From an uncultured Acetatifactor sp. (GTDB lineage: Bacteria; Bacillota; Clostridia; Lachnospirales; Lachnospiraceae): a stretch of DNA of 42,268 bases. This document shows positions 27,501 to 35,974 of this stretch, in pieces (the first letter of the stretch is position 1; every line of letters starts with the position of its first letter). The notes under the pieces were generated by a model that was not told the origin of the DNA, ran no database searches, and was given only the letters and a program-made list of their open reading frames with translations. The DNA is taken from the NCBI GenBank assembly GCA_910583845.1, contig CAJUAB010000001.1:240500-282767 (forward strand). Reading direction: 5' to 3'. The position numbers were made by a program, and so were the translations under genes.

Positions 27501-27917
27501 CTGGTCGGCGGCAAGGGCATTCATGGGATAGATGATCAGCGCCTTGATCCCGTTCTCTCCGCGGTGCCTGTAACAATATTCCAAAATCGGATACAGGAAA
27601 CACTCCGTTTTACCGGAACCTGTGCCTGTAGCCACAAGCGTGGAACGCCCGTCCTCACCGGTCAGCCTGTCAAAGGCTCTCTGCTGATGAACATGCGGCG
27701 TGTAAGCAGAATGGATGGACTGAAAAGGCCAGGGTTGTCCATCAGCCGCACGAAACGGAAGCCTTACCGCCACATATGGCTCATGAAAGACCTTCCCGGG
27801 TTCAGAAAGCATTCGCTTGAGCGAATCCCTGAAAACCAGATTCGTGATCGGAAATGTGGTATCAATATAATCTTTCAGGCCGTTTTGTATCTGCCTCGCC
27901 AATACGGATGGAATCAT
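21579..27917 (-). CDS. Giant DEAH helicase-DUF1998 protein with nuclease-like tail
   Basis: A 2,112-residue protein. The SF2 helicase core has Walker A ATGTGSGKT at 96-104, DELH at 229-232 and GTSATMG near 265. The second lobe (EMGIDIGDLSAVV, QRAGRGGR) lies far away near 1020-1050, so an insert of about 700 residues separates the lobes. Zinc-binding Cys pairs follow (CPSCSH near 1340, CKYCGK). The DUF1998 region ends in CTCREDEHKDGCYKCLYAYR near 1625. Residues about 1660-1800 resemble a Vsr/PD-(D/E)XK nuclease (ELERQFLEAL, CRPDFVLWP, AVFTDGFTFHKD). The fused layout equals DISARM DrmA plus DrmB, and resembles Druantia DruE in size. AAGGAGG lies about five bases before ATG 27917; the frame is open to 27974. 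Coupled to the RelE-UvrD gene. Confidence 0.88.
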   Translation of the reverse strand: MIPSVLARQIQNGLKDYIDTTFPITNLVFRDSLKRMLSEPGKVFHEPYVAVRLPFRAADGQPWPFQSIHSAYTPHVHQQRAFDRLTGEDGRSTLVATGTGSGKTECFLYPILEYCYRHRGENGIKALIIYPMNALAADQAKRMAELVDGSSELKSAKIRVGMYVGGREKSAAKMMMPDKVITDHDTLLASPPDILMTNYKMLDYLLVRPKDADLWKWNQPETLKYIAVDELHTFDGAQGTDLACLLRRLKVRLHILPGHLCCIGTSATMGGEEVSENIRNYAEDIFGEAFEEDSVIIEDRLSPEEYFAGEDVDDFRIPDKKAAEKLDSLVLQDDLEEYLKAAATAWLEDFRTDDLFTDAARVQLGLALQHHSVFRELITRAKGNYIQSSSAAKELEERFPEFAELGAEGVSALEALYALISHARTVDCQGRLRPFLTVQVQIWMRELRRLMAKVDDRDMDFALATDLNEMQAKHYLPVVNCRDCGETGWATVLNETGNIELGDLSTFYNLYFDCDPRIRIIFPHLKGESAEVSMDEKQVLSPEDMELSLEEREGQLSGNGHRTFPVWTFRPETAGTGRGRNFVCPFCGSRGGLAIMGVRSATAISASVSELYASHFNDDKKLLTFTDNVQDASHHAGFYNARTWRFGLRMAMQQYYGKQDEEKSLKDFTEDCVRYWKDKMGNEKFLSYFAAPSLTWMRGYDSLITKGVWIADQDGAAFMESVTKRAEYEMMLEFGMSARIGRSLEKSGCCVTRFDLAGAAERILDRAVSEHGLLDGVSKEECEGMIMGVLLTMKQNGAFSHPIYIPYIENGGNRFVYRTNKWLPGMREGRNAPKFITIGGRAKKAWFFDDISSRSWYGKWIEKYLPAMHSEDACDQVLSIMLEELTAAGTIDRLKGPENVPAWGISYLKTTVSRDPVQMVCDVCGNRMTVAGSNQRSAEGMCCLRTACHGHYVEAAEEGLDFYGKLYSNGEMVRIVAREHTGLLDREPREELERNFKKKKEEQMPWDANLLSCTPTLEMGIDIGDLSAVVMCSIPPAQAQYAQRAGRGGRTDGNSLVLAVANARPHDLYFYAEPEEMIRGSVEPPKVFLRATSVLARQFMAYCMDSWVKAGKADVPLSLNQVLSALDGKDKKRFPYNYLNYVQDNLSRLLRTFIQTFNAGVNGRGGLDENAKKEITRFAMGDGQGGETLQSRIFEEFRNIKDHKKAIQTNIDELNALIRQLEVKPKDSAYEEEMQELKGEVAALGRVVMNINEKNTFAFMSDQGLLPNYAFPETGIVLKAILYRAEAPEEGGKPKGEKFIYEYNRSASSAISEFAPLNSFYAGGKKLNIDQVDMNTTKIERWRLCPSCSHAELENSGKPHIVCDRCGSPGWGDAGQVRPMLKVQMVYSNMKYKESISSDDSDDRTTKFYNKEMLVEVEEDKDIDPAYRIEKAEFPFGYEFVKKATLREINFGERDLSGEKLFVAGEESVRKGFAVCKYCGKIQLPNRPPQHTRYCLMVKDARTNPLQEPYEECLFLYRQFTTEAIRILVPATSLDTSRVRVESFVAAFMLGMKKKFGNIDHLGATVSQEPIPDADYRNQYLVIYDTVPGGTGYLRQLMNDRHGMIDVMQLAVDTMEKCTCREDEHKDGCYKCLYAYRQSQHIGEISRRAALSMFKSILSGKNSLQKIRKLSLIDTNRLIGSELERQFLEALNRLGSVNRMVSVNKKLVNEKEGYSLRMGECTWDVEPQVDLGPSEGVSVKCRPDFVLWPVRTAGTQKPVAVFTDGFTFHKDKVADDFLKRMAIVKSGQYRVWSLSYNDVQDVFRSKGDYRTNTWLYDKLPGGSRMYMSYVKAMNAQELMPAKKGPFELLVEYLSRPDAEELFAVHAKAFAFSILDYTLMDKQSIYDAQAAKWQSVYKSMDSRCRVFPYGKAIYGMWEPRQTLGNMWIYSMLSMDDRGKKMDAPIRVLAILNDDDSRADHYNRDWNGFLSFFNNMQFVEDALFMTRKGISRSIYTVLPAEAPVSTDVDSTKDFMADMDMSGWEELYDYLDDVEKACAMEMMRNQIPAPDSVGYELESNKNGAVIGEASMAWTEEKVALLLPGQEGDAEVFEREGWKVLLTTEKLTMDKFGGKR

Positions 27918-27940
27918 GCCTGCCTCCTTTGTATTTCTGC

Positions 27941-27967
27941 AATCGGGGAAACACTGTTTCCCCGATT
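27941..27967 (-). promoter_or_regulatory. Hairpin before the giant-helicase ribosome site
   Basis: AATCGGGGAAAC, three bases and GTTTCCCCGATT form a perfect 12-bp stem about ten bases upstream of AAGGAGG. No U-run follows. It could tune translation or stabilise a processed mRNA. Confidence 0.5.
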
Positions 27968-28010
27968 GGGTCATGAGATTAAACCGTATAAAGCCGCCGC
28001 ATCCATTTAT

Positions 28011-28070
28011 ACTACATAACGCCAGAATTTACCGTACTGCACAGGTTAAACGTGGCTGGCGTTATGTAGT
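28011..28070. repeat. 15-bp inverted repeat in defence-operon gap
   Basis: ACTACATAACGCCAG (28011-28025) and CTGGCGTTATGTAGT (28056-28070) are perfect inverted copies, 30 bases apart. They sit in the 231-bp gap between the methyltransferase and giant-helicase genes, the only long gap in this operon. Possible regulator site, attenuator or scar of a mobile element. Confidence 0.55.
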
Positions 28071-28148
28071 CGGGTTGCTCGGAAATTTTTACTTTCAAGC
28101 AGTATAAGGTAATATACGGAAAGTTCCTGTAACAGATGCCTGCCATAT

Positions 28149-31100
28149 TCAGCCCTGTCTGCACCTTAAACGCTTTTCAAAATTCGCCCAAACTTCTTCG
28201 TAATCTTTCTCTCTGTCACAGCGGTCAAATGGAGCGACATATTCGATGGTACGCTCTACCGGGCCGCCGGGCATGATGTCATCGGTGATGGTGCGGGTGA
28301 ATATGCCTCTCGGGGCATCCTTTATATCCTCCCATTCCTTACGCGAAAAGCCTACATTAGTCAAACTGCGATTATTTGTAAAAGCAATTCTACCGTTTCT
28401 GTCATACCATGTTCCGGCCTCATGACTCCGTAACGTTGAAAACTGAACTCGATACATAAACTTAAGTTGCACAAGAGATAATCGTAGCATCTTCGCAATA
28501 ATGACATCTAATTCCAGCAAAGCCTGCCTTCTATCATAGTCACTTTTTAAAAATGAATCTGATGACCACATGCTATTGGTTTCAAAGAACTTATTTGTCA
28601 AACGGCTGTCACTCTTTAGCCATTGATCCTCGTTAAAGGAAGGCTCATATGTTTCCGTCCATAAACCTGAATAGTAAATATTTACACAATTCAGCATAAG
28701 AACCCTGTGCTTTATCATTCCATAACACTTCTTCTCCGTGATAAACGGAATCATATTTGCTATATTCGGTTGAAAATTATTCTTGCCAAAAAGTTTGACA
28801 AAAAAGTCTATGGGCAGAGATAAAAACAAACCAGCTGATATAAGCAAATCCTCATATTCCTGAAAAGCGAACCCGATGATTCCATTGGTATGACCTATCT
28901 TCGGCGGAATAATCGCACTCATTAATGTCCTTGCCCCTTCGCAGTCAATCATTTTACGACATGCAATTCTATAGTGTTCTGTGTACTTATCCCCCCAACC
29001 TGTTTCTGGCAGTTTAGACATATAATCCGAAACAGTTCCGGCCATTTCATAATTTGATCGAGGCATATAGTCTTCACTTATATCAGTCAAATCTATACTA
29101 TCCGCATCATTATTTCCCTTACAGTTTTCCCTCGGTGTATTAAACAACGGATTCGCTATTCCGATATGATTACCGGAATAAATACAATCAAATAAATTTT
29201 CGGAATAATGCGTATTTCTTTTTATTATACCATTCTTCTGTGCATTTGTTTCATCCCACATCATAGATCCATACACTTTATCCCCCAGCATTCCTATCGT
29301 ATTACTTTGGGCATTGAGAACCTTCAATATATCCATATACTGGCTTAGCTGCATAACCAAAAGACGCGCACACTCCCACCTTTTAGAGTCATCCACCACT
29401 TTTGCCAGAATCTTTAATTCAGACTCGCCTATAGAGATGATTCTGCTCCTGTTGCCTCTGAGTTCTCTCTCTCCATCATCATTTCTCATAGCCAGCAAAT
29501 CGTCGGGATATGCATCCTCATAAGACTCATCTATCGTATTTGGTGTATAAAGGTTAAATATATTCTCAAACTGGTCCGTAACAGCATTTGAGAATACATT
29601 TAATCCAAATTCCCGACTTGGATGTACCCCTGCAAAAAGCCTTAATGCATTCGAGAATCTGAAATGCTTTCTCAGTCTTGGGTATAACTTTTCCCTTATA
29701 GGCTTGGCATTTGAATCGTTAAACACTGTCTCCGGGTGAATAAATGCAAACACGCCATCCTCACAGGCATTATTGATAGCAAGCGGCAAAAAGCATTCAT
29801 ACAGATTTGACTGTAATCCCTGTAAGCAATAGTAATTCTGTCTGGCATTCATAAACGCCTGCATGCCGGAAATACTCTCATATTCATTCAGATAACCATA
29901 TCTGTAGTTTTCGTTTTCCAGTTGTCTGCTCCGCTCCGCAGCCGTTTCTTTTGCACTGAATTTCTTTATCACAAATTCCGGCTGATACTCTGACAATATA
30001 TCCTGTTCGTTCCAAGTCATCTTCAACCACGGCGGATTCCCAATCACCAGATCAAACCCACCCCTCTCATAGAACAAATCCGCAAATTCAAGCTCCCAGT
30101 GCATAAACCTCTGCCGCTTTGCGATTGTTTCCGCAATCTGCAGCCTTGGGCACATCTCTCTGATCTGTTCGAGATTCACAGCACCCAGGCCGTTGACCTG
30201 CGACTGAATCTCATTTGCAGCCTCACTGCCCTGCGTACCAAATCCGGCAAACTGCCCCTGCGTATCGTACTGAATTTCCATCTGTCCAAGCATGGTATTT
30301 TTCTTCACCGCCGCAGAGATGCCGCCCTCCAGAATCAGGGACAATTCCATAAAGAACTCCTGCCTTGAGGGAAACAAATCCGCTTTCTCAATGGGCCAGA
30401 ACCAGAGCGCGCACCAATAGTCCATAGCCGCCTTGAGACGTGCATATGGACTGGCATTCTCCCCTCCTTCGGATTTATAAATATTCCTGTAAATCGCGTC
30501 CTTCTCGCGGATGGTCAGATGTTCCCTGTAATCTCCCTCATCATGTCCGTACACGCTGAAAGCATCCTCTGTGCGAAGTTCCACTTTCTGCCGGGCATGG
30601 ATTGTCCTCATCCACAGATCATCGATAATATCAGACAACTTATTCAAAACCTCAATATCATCATCGGTGTACTTGACACAGAATTCCTTCACCCGCTGTT
30701 TGATGAGCTTACTGTTATCCGGTTCCAGCTCCCTGATGACCTTATCCGTATAATTGGCCATGCCGGGATCTCCCAGCAGAAAATGATAAATATAAGAGCC
30801 GCCGGAGCGCTTACGCTTATAGACCTTGCGCGTCTTGTGCCGGTCAGTCACCCATTCCTCCGGCACCTTTTCCGGCTCTTCGCAGTGCCAGGTGCCCTTC
30901 TTTAATTTCAGCGCATGGTAAACCTGACGCCTTGCACCGATCAGAGAGTTACCGCAGGCAAGCTGCGTACCAAACCATGGCACATGAGCCCCCTTGTATA
31001 TGGTATTCAGCCACAGGGATACCTCCGCCAGCTCCACTGCAATGGGATTCAAGTCAACGCCATAGACATTCCTGTCGGCAATAAACATCTTTACCCGCTG

Positions 31101-32930
31101 CAGTTCAGCCGCCCTCCTGTCAAAAGCAATCCGCTCTCCAAGCTCCTCCTGCTTTTTATCCAGATAGGCCTCCGCAAGCTGCGATATGGCCTCATTCAGG
31201 AAAGCCGCGGAACCCATTGCAGGCTCACAGACCGTCATATTCAGAATTTCATCCGCCTTCCTGTCTTTCAAAAGTTCTTTCAGGGCATACTTTACCAGAC
31301 ACTTTGTCAAAACCTCCGGCGTATAGTAGGAAGCGGATTTTTCGCGTTCCCTTCCCGCCAGGCGGTAGATAAAAGTGCCTTTCTCATACATTCGAAGTTT
31401 TCCCTTACGTCCGTAATCCTCATCACGGACGCGTTCCTCCTCCGTATACTTATCCAGTTCACGCTCCGGTATAAAATATCCTACATCCAGTTCGTTAAAC
31501 TTATCCCCTGCTCGCTTTACTTCATATAAATCCTCCTGTGCAATGAATCCCCGATAGCTGAGAAGCGCCTCATATACCGCCCCCATCTGGTTAATTCCAA
31601 GAGCGGAATAGGAAATCCTTCCCCTTCGCTCACGGCTGTTCGACGGTCTGGAAATACTCATCAGATCAACTATCTTCAACATTGTCACATTTCGGAGCTT
31701 CGCCTTATTAATGAGCTTTGTATACTGGGGATCAAAGATATGCGCCTTCAGCGGCTCAATCGTAAACATATGGTGAGGCGATGTAATTTTCAGCGCTTCT
31801 CTGTAATCTTCCGGCTCTTTAGGATAGCCGCTGTAGATCATATCAAAGAGGGCGGAAATCGTCTCATCAATATAATAACCGTCCGCAGCCTCGGCAGAAA
31901 CCTCCCGCACATTTTCACAGACGTCCCGCACACCTTCCAGTGAGTAACCCTTCTGGTACACATCCGATTTCATAGGGGCAAAACCCAATTCCTCCCTTGC
32001 CTCAATAAAGAGCATAAAGAGAATCCGGTACATATAACGCAGACATTCGACAGTCAGTTCCCCCGCATCTACCGGATGCTCCGCAAAATCAACCTGCCAC
32101 CTTGTCCGCATATCATAAAGGACTTCATTTCCCAGCAGCTCGATACATTCCCGCAACGCATATTTCAGGGAATCCGACACGCTGGAGCTGTGCCTATAGG
32201 AATTTTCCTCCAGAGTATCCAACAGGCTGTTTCCCTCTACAGGACACAAACTCTTCCTGTGAAGCAAAACCGTAAGGGCCTGGAAGGTTGTCTCTTCATG
32301 GCGGCTGAAAATTTCCTCCAGGTCAAACTGCAAATACTTCTTCTGATCCCACTTATTCCTGTCCATCAATGCAATCTGGTGAATCCCGATCAGAAGGACC
32401 CACCTGGGTGCTTCCGCACCGGCGAAAAACAGCTTTGCAAGCACATCGTCATTATGCTCGGAAAGTGTCACGCCATACTCTTCCGTTTCGGCGTCCATCC
32501 TGCCGAACACTCTGCCCATCAGAATATCATCATTTCTTTCCTCTGCCACGGAAAGCAGCACCCATAGAAGAGGCGCACCATTGGGCTTCTTTACCTCATG
32601 AAAAACCGGAACCGTAATTTCCTCATTTAACTCTATCGTTACACGGTCCGGCCCCCCATATCCCAGAGCAGCGATATATTCCGCCGCCTGACTCTCGATC
32701 AGTTCACGGCTTCCTTCTTCATTCCTCATCTGCAGGTATTTCTCACGGACACGGTAATAGGACCTGGCCGTATCACGAAATGCCGCCCAGGGCGCAGCTG
32801 TCCCCGTATCTCTGGCCGCCTGCCTCCACTTTGAAATCGTATCCGCCGCATTCTCTTCAAAGATAGTCGTAAAGTAATGGCTGGTGTAAAATTCGTTCTG
32901 ATTCAGAATGCCATGCAAATCCATCGCCAT
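28149..32930 (-). CDS. N6-adenine DNA methyltransferase, DrmMI/Eco57I-like
   Basis: The 1,593-residue protein has the gamma-type amino-methyltransferase motifs: SAM-binding CEPAMGSAAFL near residue 563 and catalytic NPPW near 965, with a long insert between them. The N-terminal 500 residues are helical and of the type seen in Eco57I-like and PglX-like enzymes; I do not see a convincing nuclease motif. It would methylate adenine at a specific site to mark self DNA. GGGGGTG lies eight bases before ATG 32930, one base after the SNF2 stop, so the two are tightly coupled. Order and partners fit DrmMI of class 1 DISARM, though it is longer than a plain methyltransferase. BREX PglX is an alternative relative, but no other brx gene is present. 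Confidence 0.85.
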   Translation of the reverse strand: MAMDLHGILNQNEFYTSHYFTTIFEENAADTISKWRQAARDTGTAAPWAAFRDTARSYYRVREKYLQMRNEEGSRELIESQAAEYIAALGYGGPDRVTIELNEEITVPVFHEVKKPNGAPLLWVLLSVAEERNDDILMGRVFGRMDAETEEYGVTLSEHNDDVLAKLFFAGAEAPRWVLLIGIHQIALMDRNKWDQKKYLQFDLEEIFSRHEETTFQALTVLLHRKSLCPVEGNSLLDTLEENSYRHSSSVSDSLKYALRECIELLGNEVLYDMRTRWQVDFAEHPVDAGELTVECLRYMYRILFMLFIEAREELGFAPMKSDVYQKGYSLEGVRDVCENVREVSAEAADGYYIDETISALFDMIYSGYPKEPEDYREALKITSPHHMFTIEPLKAHIFDPQYTKLINKAKLRNVTMLKIVDLMSISRPSNSRERRGRISYSALGINQMGAVYEALLSYRGFIAQEDLYEVKRAGDKFNELDVGYFIPERELDKYTEEERVRDEDYGRKGKLRMYEKGTFIYRLAGREREKSASYYTPEVLTKCLVKYALKELLKDRKADEILNMTVCEPAMGSAAFLNEAISQLAEAYLDKKQEELGERIAFDRRAAELQRVKMFIADRNVYGVDLNPIAVELAEVSLWLNTIYKGAHVPWFGTQLACGNSLIGARRQVYHALKLKKGTWHCEEPEKVPEEWVTDRHKTRKVYKRKRSGGSYIYHFLLGDPGMANYTDKVIRELEPDNSKLIKQRVKEFCVKYTDDDIEVLNKLSDIIDDLWMRTIHARQKVELRTEDAFSVYGHDEGDYREHLTIREKDAIYRNIYKSEGGENASPYARLKAAMDYWCALWFWPIEKADLFPSRQEFFMELSLILEGGISAAVKKNTMLGQMEIQYDTQGQFAGFGTQGSEAANEIQSQVNGLGAVNLEQIREMCPRLQIAETIAKRQRFMHWELEFADLFYERGGFDLVIGNPPWLKMTWNEQDILSEYQPEFVIKKFSAKETAAERSRQLENENYRYGYLNEYESISGMQAFMNARQNYYCLQGLQSNLYECFLPLAINNACEDGVFAFIHPETVFNDSNAKPIREKLYPRLRKHFRFSNALRLFAGVHPSREFGLNVFSNAVTDQFENIFNLYTPNTIDESYEDAYPDDLLAMRNDDGERELRGNRSRIISIGESELKILAKVVDDSKRWECARLLVMQLSQYMDILKVLNAQSNTIGMLGDKVYGSMMWDETNAQKNGIIKRNTHYSENLFDCIYSGNHIGIANPLFNTPRENCKGNNDADSIDLTDISEDYMPRSNYEMAGTVSDYMSKLPETGWGDKYTEHYRIACRKMIDCEGARTLMSAIIPPKIGHTNGIIGFAFQEYEDLLISAGLFLSLPIDFFVKLFGKNNFQPNIANMIPFITEKKCYGMIKHRVLMLNCVNIYYSGLWTETYEPSFNEDQWLKSDSRLTNKFFETNSMWSSDSFLKSDYDRRQALLELDVIIAKMLRLSLVQLKFMYRVQFSTLRSHEAGTWYDRNGRIAFTNNRSLTNVGFSRKEWEDIKDAPRGIFTRTITDDIMPGGPVERTIEYVAPFDRCDREKDYEEVWANFEKRLRCRQG

Positions 32931-32931
32931 G

Positions 32932-35769
32932 TCAGTTCACCCCCGCTACGACTGCAATGATCTGGATATAAATGGAGTCCTTCCTGATCTCTATGGAATC
33001 TCTCTCCCAGGCATAGAAAGCAGCAAACATTTCGTCGATCTCTCTTTCCCTCTCAGATCTCCTGCGCTGCTGCCCAAGAAGCTCAAAGATGGAAAGCTGC
33101 GCATCCTTATGCTTTTCCTTCAATGCATCCAGCCGTTCCAGCTCGCTGTATATGTAGGGATCGGTCCGCTCCCTGTACTCCTGATACCTGCCTTCCATAA
33201 TCTCATTCGTTTTGTCCACAACATCCGGAAGAAGGCTTTCTCCAAACGCCACGGTTTCCGCAGTTGCCGCCTTATGATTTGGCAGCTTGTCTGCCGCCAA
33301 ATGTGTTTTCCCAATAACCTCCGTCAAGGTCAATACACCCTTAAACGCTCCGTCGACATAGGACAGAGCAAACCACTCATCCACAACAGGGGTTGAATTC
33401 CTGTTTGGAATCTGCCCTTCCACAATAAACAGCATTTCCCCGGATTTGATGCCATCTGTCAAAGTAATAAGGGGAACCTCGCCCCTGCGGTAAAGAACCC
33501 CCGCCTTATCATTGATCCACGAAAAGAGCGGATGCAGCTTCCACAAAAAACCGGAAGCGGGCCACGCTTCCTCCGAAAGGGCATTGGCCATACATCTTTG
33601 CATTTCTTTTTTGCAAAACTCAACATCCGGCGAAAGCCGCATAATACCGTCCGCCGGCATCGCTTCCTCCGGAAGAACTTTTTCCAGTTTCCTTTTCAAT
33701 TCATCCGTCAGCTTGATATTAAGCCCCTTGACAGACTGCATGTCCTTAACCTCAATGCCCTCGGTATCGGGAAATTCAGCCAATGCGTTTCTGATATATT
33801 CCACATCGTCATACAGTGTTTCTTCCTCACCGTATTCAATCTTCGCCGCGGATGTGGCTGACTGCATCAGCATCTCAAAAGGATCGAACTCATCCTCCAT
33901 GGCATCAAGCTGCGCCTCAAAATCCTCCGCGCTGACATTCCCCTCAATCGCTCTGGCCGTCTCCAACTCTTCCTCTTCCTGATTGAACTTGCCAAACAGA
34001 ACCGCAGGATCACCGATGTTCTTATAAGCCTGCTCTTCCTTCCGCACCAGAATTTCCATAATATGGGCATCGCCATGGATCTTCTCATTGTCAGAGCCAA
34101 TCAGCATATAACGAATGTCCGGTGTTTCCTTCTGACCATACCTGTCGATCCGGCCATTTCTCTGCTGGAACACCATCAGGGACCATGGAATATCAAAGTG
34201 AATCAGCCTGTGAGAAAGGTAATGCAGATTAATACCTTCGGAAGCCACATCTGATGCCACAAGGACGCGGACCGGAGACTCCGGTCTTCCAAATTCATCC
34301 ACAATACGCTGAAGTTCCTTATCGTTCATTCCGCCATACATGGGCTGAATGGCATTCCGGGGAATTCCCAGGTCTTTCTGAAGATTCTCTGCCAGAAACC
34401 GCATGGTTTCTATACGCTCTGTAAAAATAACGATGCGGTCATTGTTTTCTTTGGGGTTCCAGCCATAATCAAAGTCCTTTAATATTTTAAGCAATGCTGT
34501 ATAGCGGGAGAAATCCCGAGGCTCTATCTGCATAAGCGCGTCCCGTAGTTTTGTCAATGCTGCCATATCCGCAATACGGTTTTCCCCAACCCTGTGTCTG
34601 AGTTTTTTCAGCCTTTCGTCAATACTTCTGATACAGGCTGCCGGACTGGAAAAGAGCGCTTTTTCCAGACTGGTCTTGAAGAGCTGACCGCTGCCTTTGT
34701 TCTTCCCCTCATCCATCTGAAGAGACATTTCCGCAAAAATATCAAAGGCATCCTCTTCCCTTGAAGATGCCTTGCATTCCTCAACACTGATCTTCCTTTC
34801 CATAAACGAACCAGCCACCTGATCCTGCACGTCCTTTTTAAAACGGCGGATGCATAAACCGTCAATATCCTCCGGACCGTAATCCTTATCATTTGCGATT
34901 GCCGTAGGATCAAGCATATTCATAAGTGACGCAAAACTCTCCGATTTCCCGTCATGGGGCGTAGCCGAAAGCATGATCAGGGTATCCGATTTGTTTGCAA
35001 GGAGTTTCGCCAGCTTTTCTCTTTGGGAATGCTTGCTTCTTCTGGCAACATTGTGCGCTTCATCAATGACGATAATATCCCACCAGGCGTTCTCCAGATG
35101 AGTGCGATAATCCAGATCATTCTTTAACGTGTCTACGGAAATAATGGTCTTGTCATAGTAATAGAACGGGTTGTAATTTGCAGGTATCCTCGCCCGGACT
35201 CTCTGTATCCTGCCCGAATCCAGCCTGACGAGCGGTATGGTAAATCGGTTCCACATTTCCTTCTGAAACTGTGTCATCATGCTCTTTACAGTGACTACCA
35301 GAATACGCTTTCCCTTTCCTCTGGCGATCAGCTCGCTCATAAGAATTCCTGCTTCCAACGTTTTGCCGAGCCCAACCGTATCGGCAATCAGAATGCGCTG
35401 TCTGGTACGGTTCAGGGCCATCTGCGCTGGCTCCAGCTGATAAGGCATCAGATCCATAGCCGCCTGATCTCCGATATGTATCTTTGTGTCTGTCGGTATC
35501 TTCTGCCTTAAATGGCTCTCCATATAGAGCTTGGATTTTTTGAAGAACGCAGAATCATCCGGTATTAGTTTCACCTTTGCCGGATTGACAATCTCAATCT
35601 TTTTTTCAATATCTGTCATAAACCTGGACTCATAATCCTTTACCAGACTGGATATTCCCACCACCTGAAGGGTCTGATTTCCCAGACTGTTCGTCTCAAC
35701 CCTCTTTACCATCCATTCTTCGCCCCGGACAATGATCCTCATGCCAGGTGCAAATTCTGCTTTTATCAT
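32932..35769 (-). CDS. SNF2-family helicase, DrmD-like
   Basis: The 945-residue protein has a small N-terminal domain (1-100), then SF2/SNF2 motifs: VGLGKT at 132-137, DEAH at 236-239, LSATPHDGK, and in lobe two ASDVASEGINLHYL and QRNGRIDRYGQ. A helical tail of about 350 residues follows. It uses ATP to translocate on double-stranded DNA. It is the first gene of the defence operon; AAGGA lies about nine bases before ATG 35769, and it ends one base before the methyltransferase start. Neighbour order (SNF2 then methyltransferase) is as in class 1 DISARM, where DrmD is SNF2-like. No clear promoter was seen in the 322-bp gap before it, which instead holds a helicase fragment. Confidence 0.87.
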   Translation of the reverse strand: MIKAEFAPGMRIIVRGEEWMVKRVETNSLGNQTLQVVGISSLVKDYESRFMTDIEKKIEIVNPAKVKLIPDDSAFFKKSKLYMESHLRQKIPTDTKIHIGDQAAMDLMPYQLEPAQMALNRTRQRILIADTVGLGKTLEAGILMSELIARGKGKRILVVTVKSMMTQFQKEMWNRFTIPLVRLDSGRIQRVRARIPANYNPFYYYDKTIISVDTLKNDLDYRTHLENAWWDIIVIDEAHNVARRSKHSQREKLAKLLANKSDTLIMLSATPHDGKSESFASLMNMLDPTAIANDKDYGPEDIDGLCIRRFKKDVQDQVAGSFMERKISVEECKASSREEDAFDIFAEMSLQMDEGKNKGSGQLFKTSLEKALFSSPAACIRSIDERLKKLRHRVGENRIADMAALTKLRDALMQIEPRDFSRYTALLKILKDFDYGWNPKENNDRIVIFTERIETMRFLAENLQKDLGIPRNAIQPMYGGMNDKELQRIVDEFGRPESPVRVLVASDVASEGINLHYLSHRLIHFDIPWSLMVFQQRNGRIDRYGQKETPDIRYMLIGSDNEKIHGDAHIMEILVRKEEQAYKNIGDPAVLFGKFNQEEEELETARAIEGNVSAEDFEAQLDAMEDEFDPFEMLMQSATSAAKIEYGEEETLYDDVEYIRNALAEFPDTEGIEVKDMQSVKGLNIKLTDELKRKLEKVLPEEAMPADGIMRLSPDVEFCKKEMQRCMANALSEEAWPASGFLWKLHPLFSWINDKAGVLYRRGEVPLITLTDGIKSGEMLFIVEGQIPNRNSTPVVDEWFALSYVDGAFKGVLTLTEVIGKTHLAADKLPNHKAATAETVAFGESLLPDVVDKTNEIMEGRYQEYRERTDPYIYSELERLDALKEKHKDAQLSIFELLGQQRRRSEREREIDEMFAAFYAWERDSIEIRKDSIYIQIIAVVAGVN

Positions 35770-35974
35770 GTAATGTTTCCTTCTCTTCTGTCTTTTCTAT
35801 ATATTCATCCCAAAGGTCATTTCTTCGTATAGCCCTCATTATGTTCTCTTTTATGGATTGTACCGCAAAACAGCTTGTATATTGTTTCTGGCTGTTGCCG
35901 ATACCCCGTAAACAGATCGGGCCTTCACCTTCTGCATGACCTGTACCGATGTATGAGAACCGCAATGGTGGACT

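Noticed and set aside
28011..28070. CATAAC/GTTATG arms considered as an integron attC site
   Set aside because: The core does not fit the GTTRRRY/RYYYAAC consensus and no integrase gene is in the window.
28149..32930. BREX PglX assignment of the large methyltransferase
   Set aside because: No brxA, brxB, brxC, pglZ or brxL gene is nearby; the SNF2 and DUF1998 partners fit DISARM or Druantia better.
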